A stretch of 64,000 nucleotides of DNA. It comes from Rhyzopertha dominica (taxonomy: Eukaryota; Arthropoda; Insecta; Coleoptera; Bostrichidae). The position numbers and the translations under genes were made by a program. The notes beneath the pieces were generated by a model. That model had not been told where the DNA came from, did not search any database, and saw only the letters and a program-made list of their open reading frames with translations. The stretch spans positions 5,265,786-5,329,785 of the forward strand of contig QCXZ01000041.1 of NCBI GenBank assembly GCA_025024175.1, in the 5' to 3' direction. How positions within the stretch are numbered: position 1 is the stretch's first letter; every line of letters starts with the position of its first letter. Shown here piece after piece: positions 1 to 12,090 of the stretch.

Positions 1-1044
1 CTGTCTACTGCAGAAATGGTTGCAATCAGAGCTGAAGGATGAGAATCATTCAGCTCGGTTCTGCCTTACAACCAATAAACAAATATAAGTAATATTTCTA
101 AGCACTGTGCGTTAAATAAATGTAAAAATTAAAGAACAAATTTGGTGCTATAATGATGAATAATACATTTAGGAAATATTGTTAATATTAAGACCATGCC
201 GATCACTGAGCAAGAGCTTACGCATGTTGAACGTGACCCCTAGAAAATGAAAATTTGCACCCAAGTGTAACCAAAAGCAGTTGGAAGAGCAAAGAAGTAA
301 ACTGTGAAAATTGTGTGAAACTTCTAACGATAATTTTGTTATTATTGGGGGGGGGAGTGTTATTTTACACTAGATGGAAGTGATGCAGCGGGAAATAACA
401 CCTACTGTTTTAAGAAGGGTAATGAAGTGAAATTCAAATGTCATGCAAAGTTTCAGAAGGTTTTGGTATCGTTATATATAGTGCCTTGATGACGACTAAG
501 TATCAATCAAAATATGTACGCCAATCAATGCGTTAGAAAAAGACTAGTTCCCTTCATCAAAAAATTGTGTGATAATGGCAACATCTCATTATGACACTCA
601 AACAATTCAGACTTTTTACCAGGAACATAATATAAAATATATTCTGCATGTAAATAATGTTCCTAATGTACACTCAAAGACTTAATTGAAGAAACGCCTA
701 GCTTTGACACCCGAATTGGGTAACGGTAGATGGCAGTAACCAATTCGTTACAGAGCCGATAAATGGCATTGCGCCTTCCTCCGCTAGGGAACGGTAGAGT
801 AGTTTCCCTAAATATACAAAAACGAGGAATTAGGGCAACGGTCTGCCAGATGATTTATTAGGGTAATATTTGCATAATTAAATAGGCATTATGGACCCGT
901 CGGCAACCACAGGTAAAGTTTTAACAAAGCAGTTTCTTTGTACGGCCGGTGCCGTATTATGTGAACACCAAACTCATTGCAAACTGAGGAGAGTGATGGC
1001 TAGTATCTATTTCGAAAATCAAAACCCACACATTTCAATATTAT
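1..1044. other. No gene recognised
   Basis: AT-rich sequence with a G run near 345-355. The short open frames lack splice support and family resemblance. The right part (about 1045 onward) begins the left arm of a foldback element. Confidence 0.4.
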
Positions 1045-3395
1045 ATTTAAACAATGCAGGAACAAAATATAATTTTTTGTAATCTTTTTGCTATAGCTAA
1101 GGTGACCAATTTCCCAGACCAGAAAATCCTTCATGGTGCTATTTGTAATGTAGGATAATAAAAGGATGGCCAAGCATTAGGTTAGGCCGGCTACTCAATT
1201 GCGTGCTGACACCACAGAACTAGACCAATAAGTTTGAGGTAATAATATTTTGTGATAAATTATCTTCGAGCAGGTAGGGCCAGACGCATGCGCAGTAAAG
1301 ATTAAACATAAAGATGGAAACATCATGGCAACGATACAACAAACAACAGGACCTGTCGTGCATTTGGCTAATCGCTATTCANTTTGTCACACTAGCGAGT
1401 TACTGCACAGACTCGCTGCCCTACGAACGAACAATATGGCGACTTACAAGTCGTTACAATGTATTCTCACGCATGCCGTAACAATTAGCTGTCTACACAA
1501 TGTATGAGATGTCTGGTCGACATTAATGTGATACATGAAACTATGAAGTTAGCTGCGTCTGACTACATGAAAAGACAACTGGGAACCATAAAAAAATAAA
1601 ATACCATGTGTACATTTTTAGCTCGAACTGTAAAAAACCAGACAAATCCAAACAAAATTTTGAAAATCCGGATACCACATTAAGTACGGACTCATAAACA
1701 AAAATACAAACTTGTCCGGGCTAAATCCGGACGGTTGGTCACCTTAGCTATAGCTATTTCTGTTATTATGTTGGTGGACATTTAACGATTCTTTACCTTG
1801 TTTAGTGTTAGATTTATATTTTTGATTGGCATAATTTTAGCGTAAGCTTGTTTTGCTGTCACTTTAGCATGAATGTTTTGTTAATTACTAGTTAGATATA
1901 TAGTCTGTATACTTTCTCTTGGAGAAGGCAATGTTTTTCACTAAATTGAAATGAACAAATGTTGCTATTCTTTATAGAGCATTTTACATCCTGCATTTTT
2001 AGTCTTCTGCACTTTCCTTCTATTGTGCATCCATTTCCTCTGGATTGGTAAAAAAATGTTATGCTATATGATTTTTTGATGTTTCATGTTTTGTTAGCAA
2101 ATACTCAGGCACTGCGGTTTATTAATTTTGGGCTTGTTAATTAAAATAATTATTTACATTACATTACGTTATTTACCTCTACTGCAAGCTTATTTGGTCT
2201 ATTTTAACACAAACCGTTATAATTGTAATATAACTGAGGGAGGTGAATGTATGGTTGGTTGTATTTTTACTAACATTGTGCAGTATTTTCATATTACAGC
2301 TTTTTGTTGTTTTCCATGTATTTTCTTTGTGATCTTTGTGTCAGAACCGTTGTTAAATGCTTCAATCATCTTTTGGATGAGGGTTTAGTTACTTTAATGA
2401 GAAGAACTGCATACTTGAGCTATAGAAGATCGCATNTAAGGTTGGGAGACAGTTTTTCATCACTGTTAAGCCTTTCTTATAGAGTTTCACATGGGACCAT
2501 CAATTTTATTCTTTGTCTAAATGTTGTCACTAAACTAAGAATTCAAACACCACTCGTGTCTGATTTGTTCACTGGGTTAGAAAGTATGATCCCATTTTAT
2601 AAAAATTCAAAGAAATGGGCTGGCTTATTATGGAGAACAGATACAAAATGCAAAAGCCTCATTTATTTCATAGTATGGTTTTAATCGAAACCCATCATTA
2701 TCTTTACAACAAAACCAGATTGAGCATAAAATGTAAAATTTGTATACTTATGCCGAGACTATCTAGTCGGTTGCTTGAGGGAGTATACTCCTTGATATTT
2801 TCTATCAAAAGTTTTTACTTTTGTATGTGTATTATTATTATTATTATTATTACTTTTATTTTTATTATTATCAACTGGAAAGAGCACATATCTTTTGTCA
2901 AGTTGCATATTAATAAACATGTCCTTCTTTTCCAATTTAATACATCTTTGTTTAACTATTAACAAAAACAGCCGATGCAAAAAAACACATGAAACTGATT
3001 AGAATTAAACAGATTTAAAAAATGAAAAAGCGTTAACTTCTTCACATCGACACAACGTTTTGGCTTTTACAGACTTTTTACTTGATTTTTTGAATATTGT
3101 GAGAATCTTGCTGTAAGGTTGTTTTGCTAGCAATTAGTGAAAAGCATTGCCTTCTCTAAGAAAAAGTATACACACTATATACCTAACTAGTAACAAACAA
3201 AACATTCATGCTAAAGTGACCGCAAAACAAGCTTACGCCAAAATTATGCCAATCAAAAATATAAATTAACACTAAAGAAGGTAAAGAATTTCACTATTGG
3301 AAATTTGTCGTAAAGGTCCACCAACATAATAACCTAAATAGCTGTAGCAAAAAGATTACACAAAATTATATGGTTGCTATAAATTTTCCTGTCGA
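1045..3395. mobile_element. Foldback-type element with arms of about 300 bases
   Basis: Sequence at about 1045-1097 plus 1747-1965 is the inverted, diverged copy of about 3120-3395. Examples are the ttattatgttggtgga and gattggcataattttagcg segments, each present in inverted form on the right. The left arm is split by a separate insertion (1098-1746). The middle holds an ATT microsatellite at about 2832-2870 and no recognisable transposase. The outer ends are approximate and no target duplication was identified. Confidence 0.6.
1098..1746. mobile_element. hAT-like MITE with 8-bp target duplication
   Basis: The 649-base insertion has 12-base terminal inverted repeats, TAAGGTGACCAA...TTGGTCACCTTA. 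It is flanked on both sides by GCTATAGC (1090-1097 and 1747-1754), an 8-bp duplication typical of hAT transposition. The other arm of the host foldback element shows the uninterrupted sequence, confirming insertion. No transposase is present, so it is non-autonomous. Confidence 0.8.
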
Positions 3396-3529
3396 TTTAG
3401 AGACCTTAAACTTCTTAGGGAGCGGTGTGCCTTTTTAATGCCATTGTATGGACTCCTATTTGGTCTCAGACTCAAAGTGACCAACCTAAGTTTCATCTCT
3501 AGTAACAAGTCTTTCCAACATCAACGTGG

Positions 3530-3890
3530 GTTCGTCACATCAATTTCAAAGCTCCCTAGGCAGACACCTCGACTTATCGCTTTTGCAGTGTAAACATTTT
3601 CAGTTCCCATCTTGCACTGACTTTACTCATTTGTGAAAAATTCTCAAAATTGCAGAGTTTTGTTTTTTCTACTGGTGAGCATCTTCCAGTATAAGTTTTT
3701 CAACTCTTTCGACGATATCCGACGTGGTGGCCACCATGCCACTTTATAGGTCATGATTTTATCAAGGCATCGATTTCCATAAACGGCTCCCATGTCACCC
3801 ATTATGGCTTGAACAGATTTTCCTTGATTAGTGAGGAATTTAATCACGGCACATAGTCTAGTTTGCTCCATGTTCGAGTTCACTTCCAGA
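3530..3890 (-). pseudogene. Mariner transposase N-terminal fragment
   Basis: The - strand frame reading MEQTRLCAVIKFLTNQGKSV then DMGAVYG resembles the N-terminal helix-turn-helix region of mariner transposases. A further match (SKVSARWELKMF) follows past a break. The middle and the catalytic domain are missing, and stops follow. It is a dead fragment. Confidence 0.6.
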
Positions 3891-4266
3891 TTTGCATCTT
3901 TACGGGTGGATAATTAATCCATGAATGACGTTAGAAACATCAAATTTGACATACTTAATGAAGAGAGTTCTTGTTACGTGTGGCATTAAAAAGTAATTCC
4001 TTCCCCTTCATTTCGCAGCTCATTTTAGATCAAAATAACCTCGTATGTCATTATCCAATTGTTTACAGTTTAAAAGTTACAGGTGTTTTATAGATTCTTT
4101 GCAAATCACCATTCTGCCATACTGAATCAAGTATGCCATGAAAACTCGAGATAATCTTTATGATTTGTTTCATGATTAGTACTACAGGGTATAGTAAATA
4201 TTCAGCTATAAAAACTTTTAGGTTCATTTCTCTTATAATAAATATGTTTTTACATGTTTATATAAC

Positions 4267-4497
4267 GGTTCGCCCAATTAGTGCTTTAAGATTTTAAAAT
4301 GAAATAAAGCACAAAATTTTCAAGATCAGGGTTTTGTTTCAAATGTGAAAGAATATGTATCTTATTACAATTATGATTTAAGGACTCATTGTTTTGTAAC
4401 GACAGTACCTACTCTACTGTCTAATTAGAATAGTTTTAATATTTACAAAGTTAACTACTTTAACTTCTAAAACCTAAAGCACTAATTGAATCACCCA
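4267..4497. repeat. Short inverted-repeat element
   Basis: CAATTAGTGCTTTAAG near the left end is mirrored by CTAAAGCACTAATTG near the right end, inside somewhat longer imperfect inverted repeats about 230 bases apart. This looks like a small MITE. The target duplication is unclear. Confidence 0.45.
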
Positions 4498-4688
4498 TTA
4501 TGTTTGAAATAAAGAACATATTTGAGCTCAAAGTTGACTAAAGTTATTATTTTTCATTATATACTGAATTTGAAGTACTTCCAGCAATTTTTATCACCTT
4601 CTTGATCTAAAATTCCGTTTTAAAATGTCTGACTTGCTTTTTATTGAATTATCTAGTTATTTACATCTTTTACACTCATAGTGAACTA

Positions 4689-5672
4689 TGGGTGTGTCAA
4701 CTAAAAATCCGAAAAGTATTGTTTTGACTATATTTGATACTTTTGAAAACATAACATTAATGACCAATAGTAACAATTTTTTCAATGCAATAGTATGCAG
4801 GCTGGCCCATTATCTGCAGCTTCCGCACTTTGGTACTCACACGAACCATCAGCATCTCAAAGTGCGTACTTCGGAATTGGCAAAATTTTCTTTTGATTCG
4901 ATTTTTCAATTTTTCAGTTGTTTTAGCTTCCCAGCCATGCTCATAAACTTTCTGCTTTAATTGATACCAAAATCGTTCGATTGATCTTAACTGAGGAACA
5001 TTTGCAATGTTTGCTGCTCGACGAATAAATTTGACCTTTCATACACCTTTAGTGTATTACGTGTGTAATGTGCCGTCGCTATATCCCGCCAGAACATATA
5101 ATTTTCATTGCTGTAATATTTTCTTATGAATGATACAAGTCACTTTCGGATGCATTCCTCTGAATAAAGATCTTGGTTAATACTTTGGAGTGAAGTAAGT
5201 AACAGATCGACCTCTGCTGCTTATTGCTAACCAAACCAGAACTTTTTTGTAAACTTTGCACGTCTTTTGCAAATCACTTCGGAATTAATTTTAGCTCCCA
5301 CTTTGAAGAAGTAACTTTTATTACCCGCAATGTCAGTTCCATCTAAGGTAAAATATGACTTGTCGTCCATCACCAAAGATGTTTCATTTCCTGTAGCTTA
5401 CCCAATAAGCTTTTTTGATTTTTTTAATCGCTACTCACTGTATTTTATGAGTCACTTTAAATTTTCGCCCTAACTTTCGATATGATTGTCCGATTTCCTA
5501 ACTGCTTCTTAGCGTTTTCATACTGCCACACAGAATAATAAACAAATCTACAGTGATTACTTTGACACTTGTAGATTGAATAGTAACAACAGCAGGAATT
5601 GTAATTAAGGTAACTAAGATTGATTTGTTACAAGGAGATAAAGTTATTCCAGATTTTTAGTTGACATACCCT
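4689..5672 (-). mobile_element. Decayed Tc1/mariner element
   Basis: The ends are inverted repeats sharing GTCAACTAAAAATC, flanked by TA at 4687-4688 and 5673-5674. On the - strand the interior translates in pieces to a Tc1/mariner DDE transposase: MDDKSYFTLDGTDIAGNKS, then SINQDLYSEECIRK, then NENYMFWRDIATAHYTRNTL, then GINLKQKVYEHGWEAKTTEK. The second-Asp motif is changed (WRDIATAHY in place of a WPDLASSHY type). In-frame stops and frameshifts show it is inactive. The length is about 984 bases. Confidence 0.75.
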
Positions 5673-6100
5673 TATGTAAATATTGTTTACCTGCAAAAAA
5701 ATTAAACTGTACAGCATATGCCTGCGCCCAACTTAAAAGGTTTTTACAAGCATGACGATTTCAAAAAGGGCTGATTAATAAACATAGCTTTATTTTCTTG
5801 AAATGAGTATTAGATGTAAAATGCTGTGCATAAGCAGATAATAAATAATGGAAATTAACAACTTTAAAAAAAGCGTATTTTACACAATCAGTAAGATAAT
5901 TAGATTATTAGTAATCACAAAATTATAATACAACTCAAAGTTACAAGAAACTTGTTAAATAGTTTTATATGGAAGTAGTGACACGATGATGGCAAAACGG
6001 ACAGAATAACAAAGAACACCACAAGTAACAGACAATCAGAGAACAATCATGCAAGGAAGACAAAGGGACGACAAATACTTTGAATACTCCAAAGTGTATT

Positions 6101-6317
6101 ATTTTGTGGTGTTTACAAAAAAACAATTGAACATAAACTACAACGAGATATCTAATACAAGTTATTTTAAATAGAACGACCCCATTTTTTACACTGCATT
6201 TGATTATAGTCATTTGTTTTTAAGATATCTGATGTTAAATAATTGCTGTTCACAAAACCTGTAGTAGATATCTTGATCAGTTGATGTTCGATTGTTTTTT
6301 TGTAAACGCCACAAAAT
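6101..6317. repeat. Hairpin repeat with arms of about 54 bases
   Basis: Left arm 6101-6154 (beginning attttgtggtgtttac) pairs with right arm about 6264-6317 (ending gtaaacgccacaaaat) across a spacer of about 110 bases. Both arms carry the tagatatc / gatatcta sequence. Probably a small palindromic element. Confidence 0.6.
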
Positions 6318-7022
6318 TTTTCTCAAAAATCCATGAGACTTCCCCATTTAAACCACTAATCTTTGACATGAAATAAAAAAGTTAGCTGTTGTAGACTGTT
6401 ACCGTTAACACACTGTACATACACCAACAACCCCATACAGGAGGATTATTATAATCACCGGAGTTAGTTTAAGAGATTATTATCAGGAAAATACCTAGCC
6501 ACAAAAATAATGAAAATGTTGTATCGAGTGCCAAGCGAGCATTCATTTAAGACTATAAGTTTATAAACGACTGGCAAAGTATGATCTTAAAATCATAGCG
6601 AGGGATGCAAATGCAAAAAATTGACAATGTTGTGCAACCAAAGCAAGCGTGGGATTACAAAAGAGAATGGACATTTATTAATGGAAGGCGTGATGTGTCA
6701 AAAGGTTTGTGCATTAATGATATTGGTGCTATACATGACTTAGATACTGATACTGACCACCCATTAGTAGACATACAATTTTTAAGAACAACATAGAGAG
6801 AAACCTTATTATTCTAAAGGGAGGGGAGGGGAAAGAACAATATTTTATTTATGTATACATATAAAGTTCTACCTCAGCAGGAATTCTGTACTCTTAATTA
6901 CGGAGCTACACAAAAAATATAACAACATAATTGATGATAACCTCAAAGATAAAGTAACCCTTATATCGAACACAAACAACATTATAACAGAAAGCCCACG
7001 AAAGGGTGTTTATTTGTGTGTA

Positions 7023-7139
7023 TTGAGTGTCAATAAAGTAACTCATTATTTTATTTGTGAATTTCATAATTATGCACATACTAAATAACCATTTTTTCAA
7101 TTGCAAGTGAATTTTTTGGCTTACTTTATTGACACTGCA
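7023..7139. mobile_element. Mariner-like MITE, 117 bases
   Basis: Perfect 16-base inverted repeats AGTGTCAATAAAGTAA (7026-7041) and its complement (7121-7136) sit just inside TA dinucleotides at 7021-7022 and 7140-7141. The TA flank suggests a Tc1/mariner-type non-autonomous element. Confidence 0.65.
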
Positions 7140-9047
7140 TACAAGTGTGTAATGTATATATATGAGTACAGCCAGACGCAACAGATCATCCCCAAATGTG
7201 TCCATCCGTAGATTAAAACCACAACGACCAGACCCAAAGACGGGTTCCTCGGTCACAAATGATCAAGGATCCTGGAAACAAATACCAATGTCATTAATAA
7301 ATATTATTAACTAAAGTGGGCCGAGGTGGAGCCCTGTAGAACACTCAACGACAGGAGAGGAAGCAATGCTATGATTGTAAAAGTAAACACTAAACAAAAA
7401 GTAAGAGATTAGAGGATATTTTAAAGTATACATAGAAATGAAGGATGGTGAAATGCTCTGGAAAGGGGTAATGGATAGTACCAGATGGGAGGCAGGAAGA
7501 TCTGTCAATAAAAATGACAGCAGACACATTAATTGTACTAAAATGTTGAAAACAGGAGAAGCTTACTTCAACAGCTATTTGTAGCACTGACGATTGTAAT
7601 AAATGGACAAAGAATGAGCTATATGGGTCACAATAATGTTAACATAACAGAGAAATCAGCGAAGGAAACAAGGGAAAGCCGAGGGTGAATTGGCAAGAGA
7701 AAGTACACAATGGCAAAAGGGAGGGAGAAAACCAAAGACCAAAAAGGACTATATAAAAAATCAAGCCATGGACATATACTAATCCTGGAATGCTAATATA
7801 ATATATTTTAATATGATTATTGCCCTGACAACTCTGACATAAAAATGTCATTTAATAATAAATAATTCCTAGAAAGAATTTTAGATATTAGATATTATGG
7901 TCACAGAAGTTAATATATACTTAATTGAAAATATTAATAAGCTACAAAGTTTTCCGAGCTGTTGGATTGAAAAACTGTTACTACTGACACTGGCTGTGAA
8001 GGTTTGTGTAATTTTATTAACAAACTATGTTTTACTGGTCAATAGTTGGAGGAAAATAGTTGTATTTCACCAACATCCATAAAATTAAATTGTTCAAGCC
8101 TTTCTCATCCATAAACAATTACCTATTAAATAATAAATTCACAGTGAAATTGTCGAACCGATTATTAAAACGCTTCTATTAATAACAGTTTTACTTTGCA
8201 GTGGATTCTTGAAAACAAATGACAAGTCGAGGATGATGTTCAGTGAGACAGAAATACATTACCTACAGATAAAATAAACACAGTAAAGCTTTACAACTGA
8301 CTGATATTTTGATGCATTCAGTGATGCTGACAACTATATACGGAATCAGTAGTGACACAAATTTCACTTATATCCAGGTAAGTGTAGATAATTTTATAAC
8401 TTCTGACTTCCATTGATATTGTTAAAATTTTGTATGGTATTATGATCATTTCATGAAGATGGGGCTGTTTCACATTTTGGGAATTATAACCTTTCTGCAG
8501 AGCCTATTTAAAAGTGGTCAAAACCATATGTATGTTAAGTAACTCCTTTACATTCTATCAAATTATACAATTCGTTCATTTTAAATTTTTTAAATTAGTG
8601 TGAAGTTGTCGTCTGTTTTGTTTAAGTTTAGTGGAGATTGTGAATAAAGTAGTTTTTCGATACTTTAGCAACCCTTTCTCTAATTTTATTGTTTCTGGAT
8701 TAAAACGAAACTTCAAATTCAATTATACAGAGTATTGTAGAATAAATACAGAACACAGAGTAACGCCAAGCCAAACAAGAAAAATCAATATGTTGACATC
8801 TCATGGTGCCAAGTGTTCCAGTCCTGTTTGATTACTAAAATTGCAATTGTATCTTGCATATTTATTCAGAAAGTTTAACACAAAATTTGCATTAAATCGT
8901 TAAAATCACAAAAAGAAGTATAGATAACAAGCTCTACTAAATGATTTTTTTTATATGCCAAACAGATTGGATGTTGAAATACCCATTTTTTGCATAGTAA
9001 AGATTGTGAAACAGGCCCATTATATCATAATGCTGAAAACCACTCAC

Positions 9048-9164
9048 CATTTGTAAAATATTTCCTGAAGTTGCAGTAATTCCTGTAGTTCTAAGGTCAT
9101 GGACAGCTTTGCCGCAAATAGTGCTCTTGTCTTGTTTTGTCGAAGGTGACTCTTCCATTTGGAA
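9048..9164 (-). other. Exon-like segment b, copy 1 (unknown protein)
   Basis: On the - strand this segment lies between an acceptor (ttgttttacag) and a donor (ATG|GTGAGT). It is open as FQMEESPSTKQDKSTICGK then AVHDLRTTGITATSGNILQM. I do not recognise the family. A second, altered copy lies 813 bases upstream on the - strand (about 9895-9977). Segment a (below) can be joined to it in frame. It could be part of a gene lying mostly outside the window, or part of a repeat. Confidence 0.35.
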
Positions 9165-9756
9165 CTGTAAAACAATTACAAATATACCATGTTTACAATT
9201 GGCACAAACACAAATGATTCTTTTTCTTTAATGAGGTTTTAATATAGTTAACACAAACTTATAATTCTGGCCTACAAAAGGTTATGTCCAAAATTGATTG
9301 ATATTAATTTCACAGGATCATATCAGAGTTCTGGACAGTGCTTCAAGGAACTGGAGGTAACATATTGGAATACATAACTTCTAATGCACGCTGGTGAAGA
9401 AAAAAAGTTTGGTAGATGGGCAGTTCATCAAATTTAACGTTAAGACAATCTTATGACTGGACAATGACAGCAATATTGTTAAACAATTAGCTGTGACAAA
9501 GTGCTGATGTGAAAAATTGAAATACTAAACTCCAAATAAACAAAACGACATACAGACCATGAATAGCATCAAAATTACTGCAATTAAATGGTAGAAGCTT
9601 TAAAAAAAAGTTGTGATATGATATGCCTCACTTTGAACTGAATGGCTTTGCGAACAATAAAATGACCATATTAGGGAAATGAATATTGTTGACGCACAAG
9701 TGACAGTTTAATGTGCATCGAAACTAAATGACTAAATGATCGAAAACTAAATCTAC

Positions 9757-9894
9757 CTGATAATTGATGTGCTTCTTCTGGAAACTGTTGTTGGAGACCT
9801 CTATCAGTGACTTCTGCCATGAGATGGGCTGTTGAAAGGTAGAGGCGGCGTTAGTAGCTCTGCCTATTACTGTTGCCCATATGGATCTCCTGCT
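9757..9894 (-). other. Exon-like segment a, copy 1 (unknown protein)
   Basis: On the - strand the frame reads RSRRSIWATVIGRATNAAST, then PISWQKSLIEVSNNSFQKKH and INYQ, ending at a TATCAG|GTAGAT donor. The second copy (10561 to about 10720) keeps the same frame open and shares the PISWQ.S.IEVSNNSFQ core. Joined in phase 0 to segment b it continues YQ-FQMEE. The family is unknown. Confidence 0.35.
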
Positions 9895-10560
9895 CCTGTA
9901 GTTCTAAGGTCATGGACTGCTTTGCGGAAAATAGTGCTCTTACCTTGTATTATCAAAGGTGGTTTTTCCATTTGGGACTGTAAAACAATTACAATTTTAC
10001 CATCTTTGCAATTGGCACAAACACAAATGACTTTTTCTTTAATGAGGTTTTAATACAGTTAACACAAGCTTATAATTCTGGTTTATGTCCGATTGATATT
10101 AATGTCACAGGATCATATCAGAGTTCTGAACAGTGCTTCAAGGAACTGGAGGTAACATATTGGAATACATAACTTCTAGCCCAAAAATGCACACTGGTGG
10201 AGAAAAAAACTTTGGAAGGTGGGCAGTTCATCAAATTTAAGATTAACACATTCTTATGACTGAACAATGACAGCATTATTGTTACACATTCAGCTGTGAG
10301 AAAGTACTGATGTGAAAAATTTAAATACTAAACTCCAAATAAACAAAACGACATACAGGTCATGAATAGCATCAAAATTACAGCAATTAAATGTTACAAG
10401 CTTTCAAAAGAAAGTGTGTGATATGATATACCTCACTTTGAACTGAATGGCTTTGCAAACAACAAATTACCATATTGGGGAAATGAATATTATTGACGCA
10501 GGATTGACAGTNTAGTACNCAACGAAACTAAATGACTAAATAATCAAAAACTAAATCTAC

Positions 10561-10720
10561 CTGATAATCGATGTGCAGAGAACTGCGCGTCTGGAAACTG
10601 TTGTTGGAGACCTCTATCGCTGACTCCTGCCATGAGATGGGCTGCCAATAACTGTAGGTCTCCANCAGAGGCAGATGAGTGGCAGTGCCTCTTAGTGTTG
10701 CCCATATGGATCTCTTGCTC
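10561..10720 (-). other. Exon-like segment a, copy 2 (unknown protein)
   Basis: Duplicate of the segment at 9757-9894. It reads RSKRSIWATLRGTATHLPL then WQPISWQESAIEVSNNSFQ and HIDYQ before a TATCAG|GTAGAT donor. One codon contains N. The acceptor upstream is not clear. Confidence 0.35.
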
Positions 10721-10724
10721 CTAC

Positions 10725-11540
10725 CGATCTTTCGTCATATACTTTCTGTATAAAAACATCTTTATTTTAGGCTTTTGCCACAATTACATTATGTAATATT
10801 ATAGTTTCACCGTTCTGTGAGCATTTAGACATAGAGTACGAGTTAGCAGTAGGCGTTTAAAGCCAAGCACTGATTGGCTAATGCTAATACAGTGCACCCC
10901 ATGCCCGCACCACTAGGACAAACCATACAAAGTCCAGCGCTCATTGACTATTGCTAATAAGCTGTATCTTTTGTACCAATGTTGCTAATCACATGTATTT
11001 TGTTATTAAAAGTTATACAGTGTACATTAGCATTTGCAGTTGTTGTCTCGGTTATAGCAACAATTGAGCAATTAAAAACCAACATTTGAAAGAATACCTC
11101 CATGATACAAATGGGAACCTGAAAAAACGTTATGTATATGATCGGTTGCACAAACGCGGTTTGTTAACAAAATTTGTTGTTTCCTATGATTATTGAGCGT
11201 GTACATACACTAGGCTCCTATTTTTGATAAGATTTTGTACCTTGTTAAGTTTCAAGTGTACGAAATGTACAACTGTATCAAATAAACCCCTAATTCATAC
11301 GCAATTTACTTGATTTACCCAGTAAACAGGTCAGTACTTGCTCCCTCCATTGGAAATCCAAACACAAAACATTCACTAACACTTTCAGTTTAAAAGTTAA
11401 TGGTATTTGGTAACATAACCGCTATTGGCTGTCCTAATATCGCACTTTTTAATACAAACGCCTTCATTTTAACACGTTTTTCATTACTTTTTATTAATAA
11501 ACAGCAATTTAATCGCGAAAACTATTATATTAGTTCGTTA
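10725..11540. other. No gene recognised
   Basis: AT-rich sequence without convincing coding frames, repeats or splice-linked exons. Confidence 0.4.
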
Positions 11541-12090
11541 TTTTCCACCGCCCGCCATGATGGACGCGCAGTTTATGTCAACTGTCAAACTTGTCAGCAA
11601 AATCACTTCCAAGTTGGAAGTTCCAACGTGGAAGAAATGCTCAGTCACGGCGGCCATGTTGGAAAAATGAATAATTTCACTTTTTCATTATTTTTTCACC
11701 GATTTCGACGCGATAACAAACGGAATTAATTAGCCCAACACACGATTCAATGTTGAGAACAGATTCCCGACCTCTCGCCGTCAATAATTCGCGAAAAACA
11801 GACAAGGCAGTTTTTGCAAGTCACCGACGGTTTTAAACGGAATTTAACTCTTGTTGCGGTACGAACGCGAGTTTTAACCGTATATTCTCTTTAATTAGCT
11901 CTTATTTAAAATGTTTGATAATGTTTCGCTTGAATTAGCACGATTTAATTAATTGGACCTGGAGCGAACGTCCGTTCACCTCGAAGGCCTGCGCGATACT
12001 GACGCCCTACCCCGCTAAGCGGGATGGTTCGAGTCTCCGCCCGAAGGTGGTGCTGAACAGACCCGAAAGCGGATTTTATGCGAATTTCGA
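11540..12090. promoter_or_regulatory. CpG-rich patch, possible promoter of an unseen gene
   Basis: GC- and CpG-rich sequence stands out from AT-rich flanks, as at the otopetrin exon 1. It contains two GCCATnnTGG-like motifs (near 11557 and 11654; the second is cggcggccatgttgg), which resemble YY1/Pho-type core promoter motifs. No convincing coding exon is seen; the frame at 11400-11729 has no family resemblance. It may be a first noncoding exon of a gene outside the window. Confidence 0.35.

Larger units (their letters stand above)
5675..8930. other. Gene-poor AT-rich stretch with small hairpin elements
   Basis: No family resemblance is seen in the short open frames here. It contains an inverted repeat with a short spacer (6101-6317) and a 117-base TA-flanked MITE (7023-7139). 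A faint RT-like segment near 7320 on the - strand is too short to claim. Confidence 0.4.
9082..10720. repeat. Tandem duplication, two units of about 0.81-0.83 kb
   Basis: Unit 1 (9082-9894) and unit 2 (9895 to about 10720) align along their length in the same orientation. Shared landmarks are tgtagttctaaggtcatgga near the left end and gttgcccatatggatctc near the right end. They differ by scattered substitutions and small indels, so the duplication is not recent. The junction at 9894/9895 removes the donor of exon-like segment b in unit 2. Confidence 0.85.

Noticed and set aside
2304..2684. 126-codon open frame inside the foldback element
   Set aside because: No recognisable motifs, includes N, and lies in the T-rich spacer of a repeat.
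2832..2870. ATT-repeat run as a functional element
   Set aside because: Simple microsatellite, common in AT-rich insect DNA.
7311..7529. Possible RT fragment on the - strand (QGS-like motif near 7330)
   Set aside because: Only a few residues fit and no neighbouring RT motifs were found.
11990..12060. Possible tRNA (ggttcgagtct resembles a B box)
   Set aside because: No matching A box, acceptor stem or cloverleaf could be formed.
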